A stretch of DNA of 64,000 nucleotides. Origin: Halioxenophilus aromaticivorans. GTDB lineage: Bacteria > Pseudomonadota > Gammaproteobacteria > Pseudomonadales > Cellvibrionaceae. The stretch is from contig NZ_AP031496.1 of NCBI RefSeq assembly GCF_042850945.1, forward strand, positions 3,224,001 to 3,288,000. The letters run 5' to 3'. Shown here in pieces: positions 63,749 through 64,000 of this stretch; the stretch's first letter is position 1, and each line of letters begins with the position of its first letter. The position numbers were made by a program, and so were the translations under genes. A model generated the notes under the pieces. The model searched no databases and was not told where the DNA came from. It worked only from the letters and a program-made list of their open reading frames with translations.

Positions 63749-64000
63749 AGTATGTTCCTCAATTCAAGGTGAAAGTTATTAGGAAAATTCTTTAAGAAAT
63801 TTATATTGGCTTGTGCTTCCTGTTTTGTAGTGCAATTTCGCCAACGAATATCCCATTACTTTACTTATTCTTCTGTAGCAATTTTCCAGAACCATAAAAA
63901 TCTCGTAACTTAGAACGATTTTGGAATAAATCCAACATTGACCGTACAACACTAGGTAAGGATGAATCGAGAAAATATGCAACACTTTATTAAAATTCGA

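Noticed and set aside
63779..63985. 68-residue reading frame upstream of the serine protease
   Set aside because: GTG start without a ribosome binding site, AT-rich composition and no recognisable domain; it looks like chance, although the window ends too soon to be sure.

Overview
The window is chromosomal DNA of a gammaproteobacterium. Two long blocks keep the gene order known from Pseudomonas: mazG-relA-rlmD-cysM next to a divergent gacS-type kinase, and recO-era-rnc-DUF4845-lepB-lepA-mucD-rseC-mucB-mucA-algU followed by nadB, ygfX/sdhE and ygfZ. The carbohydrate-type TonB-dependent receptor with its own regulon suggests a marine, polysaccharide-using lineage such as the Cellvibrionales. 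That placement is an inference, and the sequence does not fix the genus. I found no rRNA, intact tRNA or CRISPR array.

Layout. 1-17.8 kb holds housekeeping genes, nearly all on the minus strand: a LysR regulator, aroC, prmB, folE, a DUF4892 protein, an alpha/beta hydrolase, a small membrane protein, trpS, a DUF3524 glycosyltransferase, a cNMP-binding/rhodanese protein, uppP, tsaB, adk, mazG, relA, rlmD and cysM. 18-21 kb is a GacS/BarA-like hybrid kinase whose ATP-binding domain looks degenerate. 21-31 kb is the recO-to-lepA operon plus the sigma-E (AlgU) envelope-stress locus. 31.6-37 kb has nadB, ygfX, sdhE, ygfZ, an HDOD protein and ung.

37-53.5 kb is a complete myo-inositol catabolic regulon: iolB, an RpiR-type regulator, a TonB-dependent receptor, an inositol-type MFS porter, a PiuC-like 2OG-Fe(II) oxygenase, then iolC (fused to DUF2090), iolD, iolE, mmsA/iolA, an iolI-like isomerase and iolG, closed by a strong terminator. 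Its four promoter regions share an operator-like palindrome, TGAAAT-N4-ATTTCA. In three of them it occurs as a pair spaced 29-30 bp. The likely scheme is uptake by the receptor and porter; oxidation by IolG with isomerisation by IolI; dehydration by IolE; ring opening by IolD; isomerisation by IolB; phosphorylation and probably aldol cleavage by the IolC-DUF2090 fusion; and oxidation to an acyl-CoA by MmsA. The RpiR protein is the likely sensor.

53.5-64 kb is accessory: a DMT transporter, a 1757-residue Ser/Thr-kinase/ATPase/GAF/histidine-kinase protein, an isolated cofD (coenzyme F420 pathway), an IS481-like element with a frameshifted transposase, and a trypsin-like protease without a signal peptide.

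Many database-style starts are upstream of the best start. I give revised starts for QtmA-like, tsaB, era, rnc, mucA, the HDOD gene, the TonB receptor, the oxygenase, iolD, mmsA, iolG and cofD, based on ribosome binding sites and family alignment from memory.
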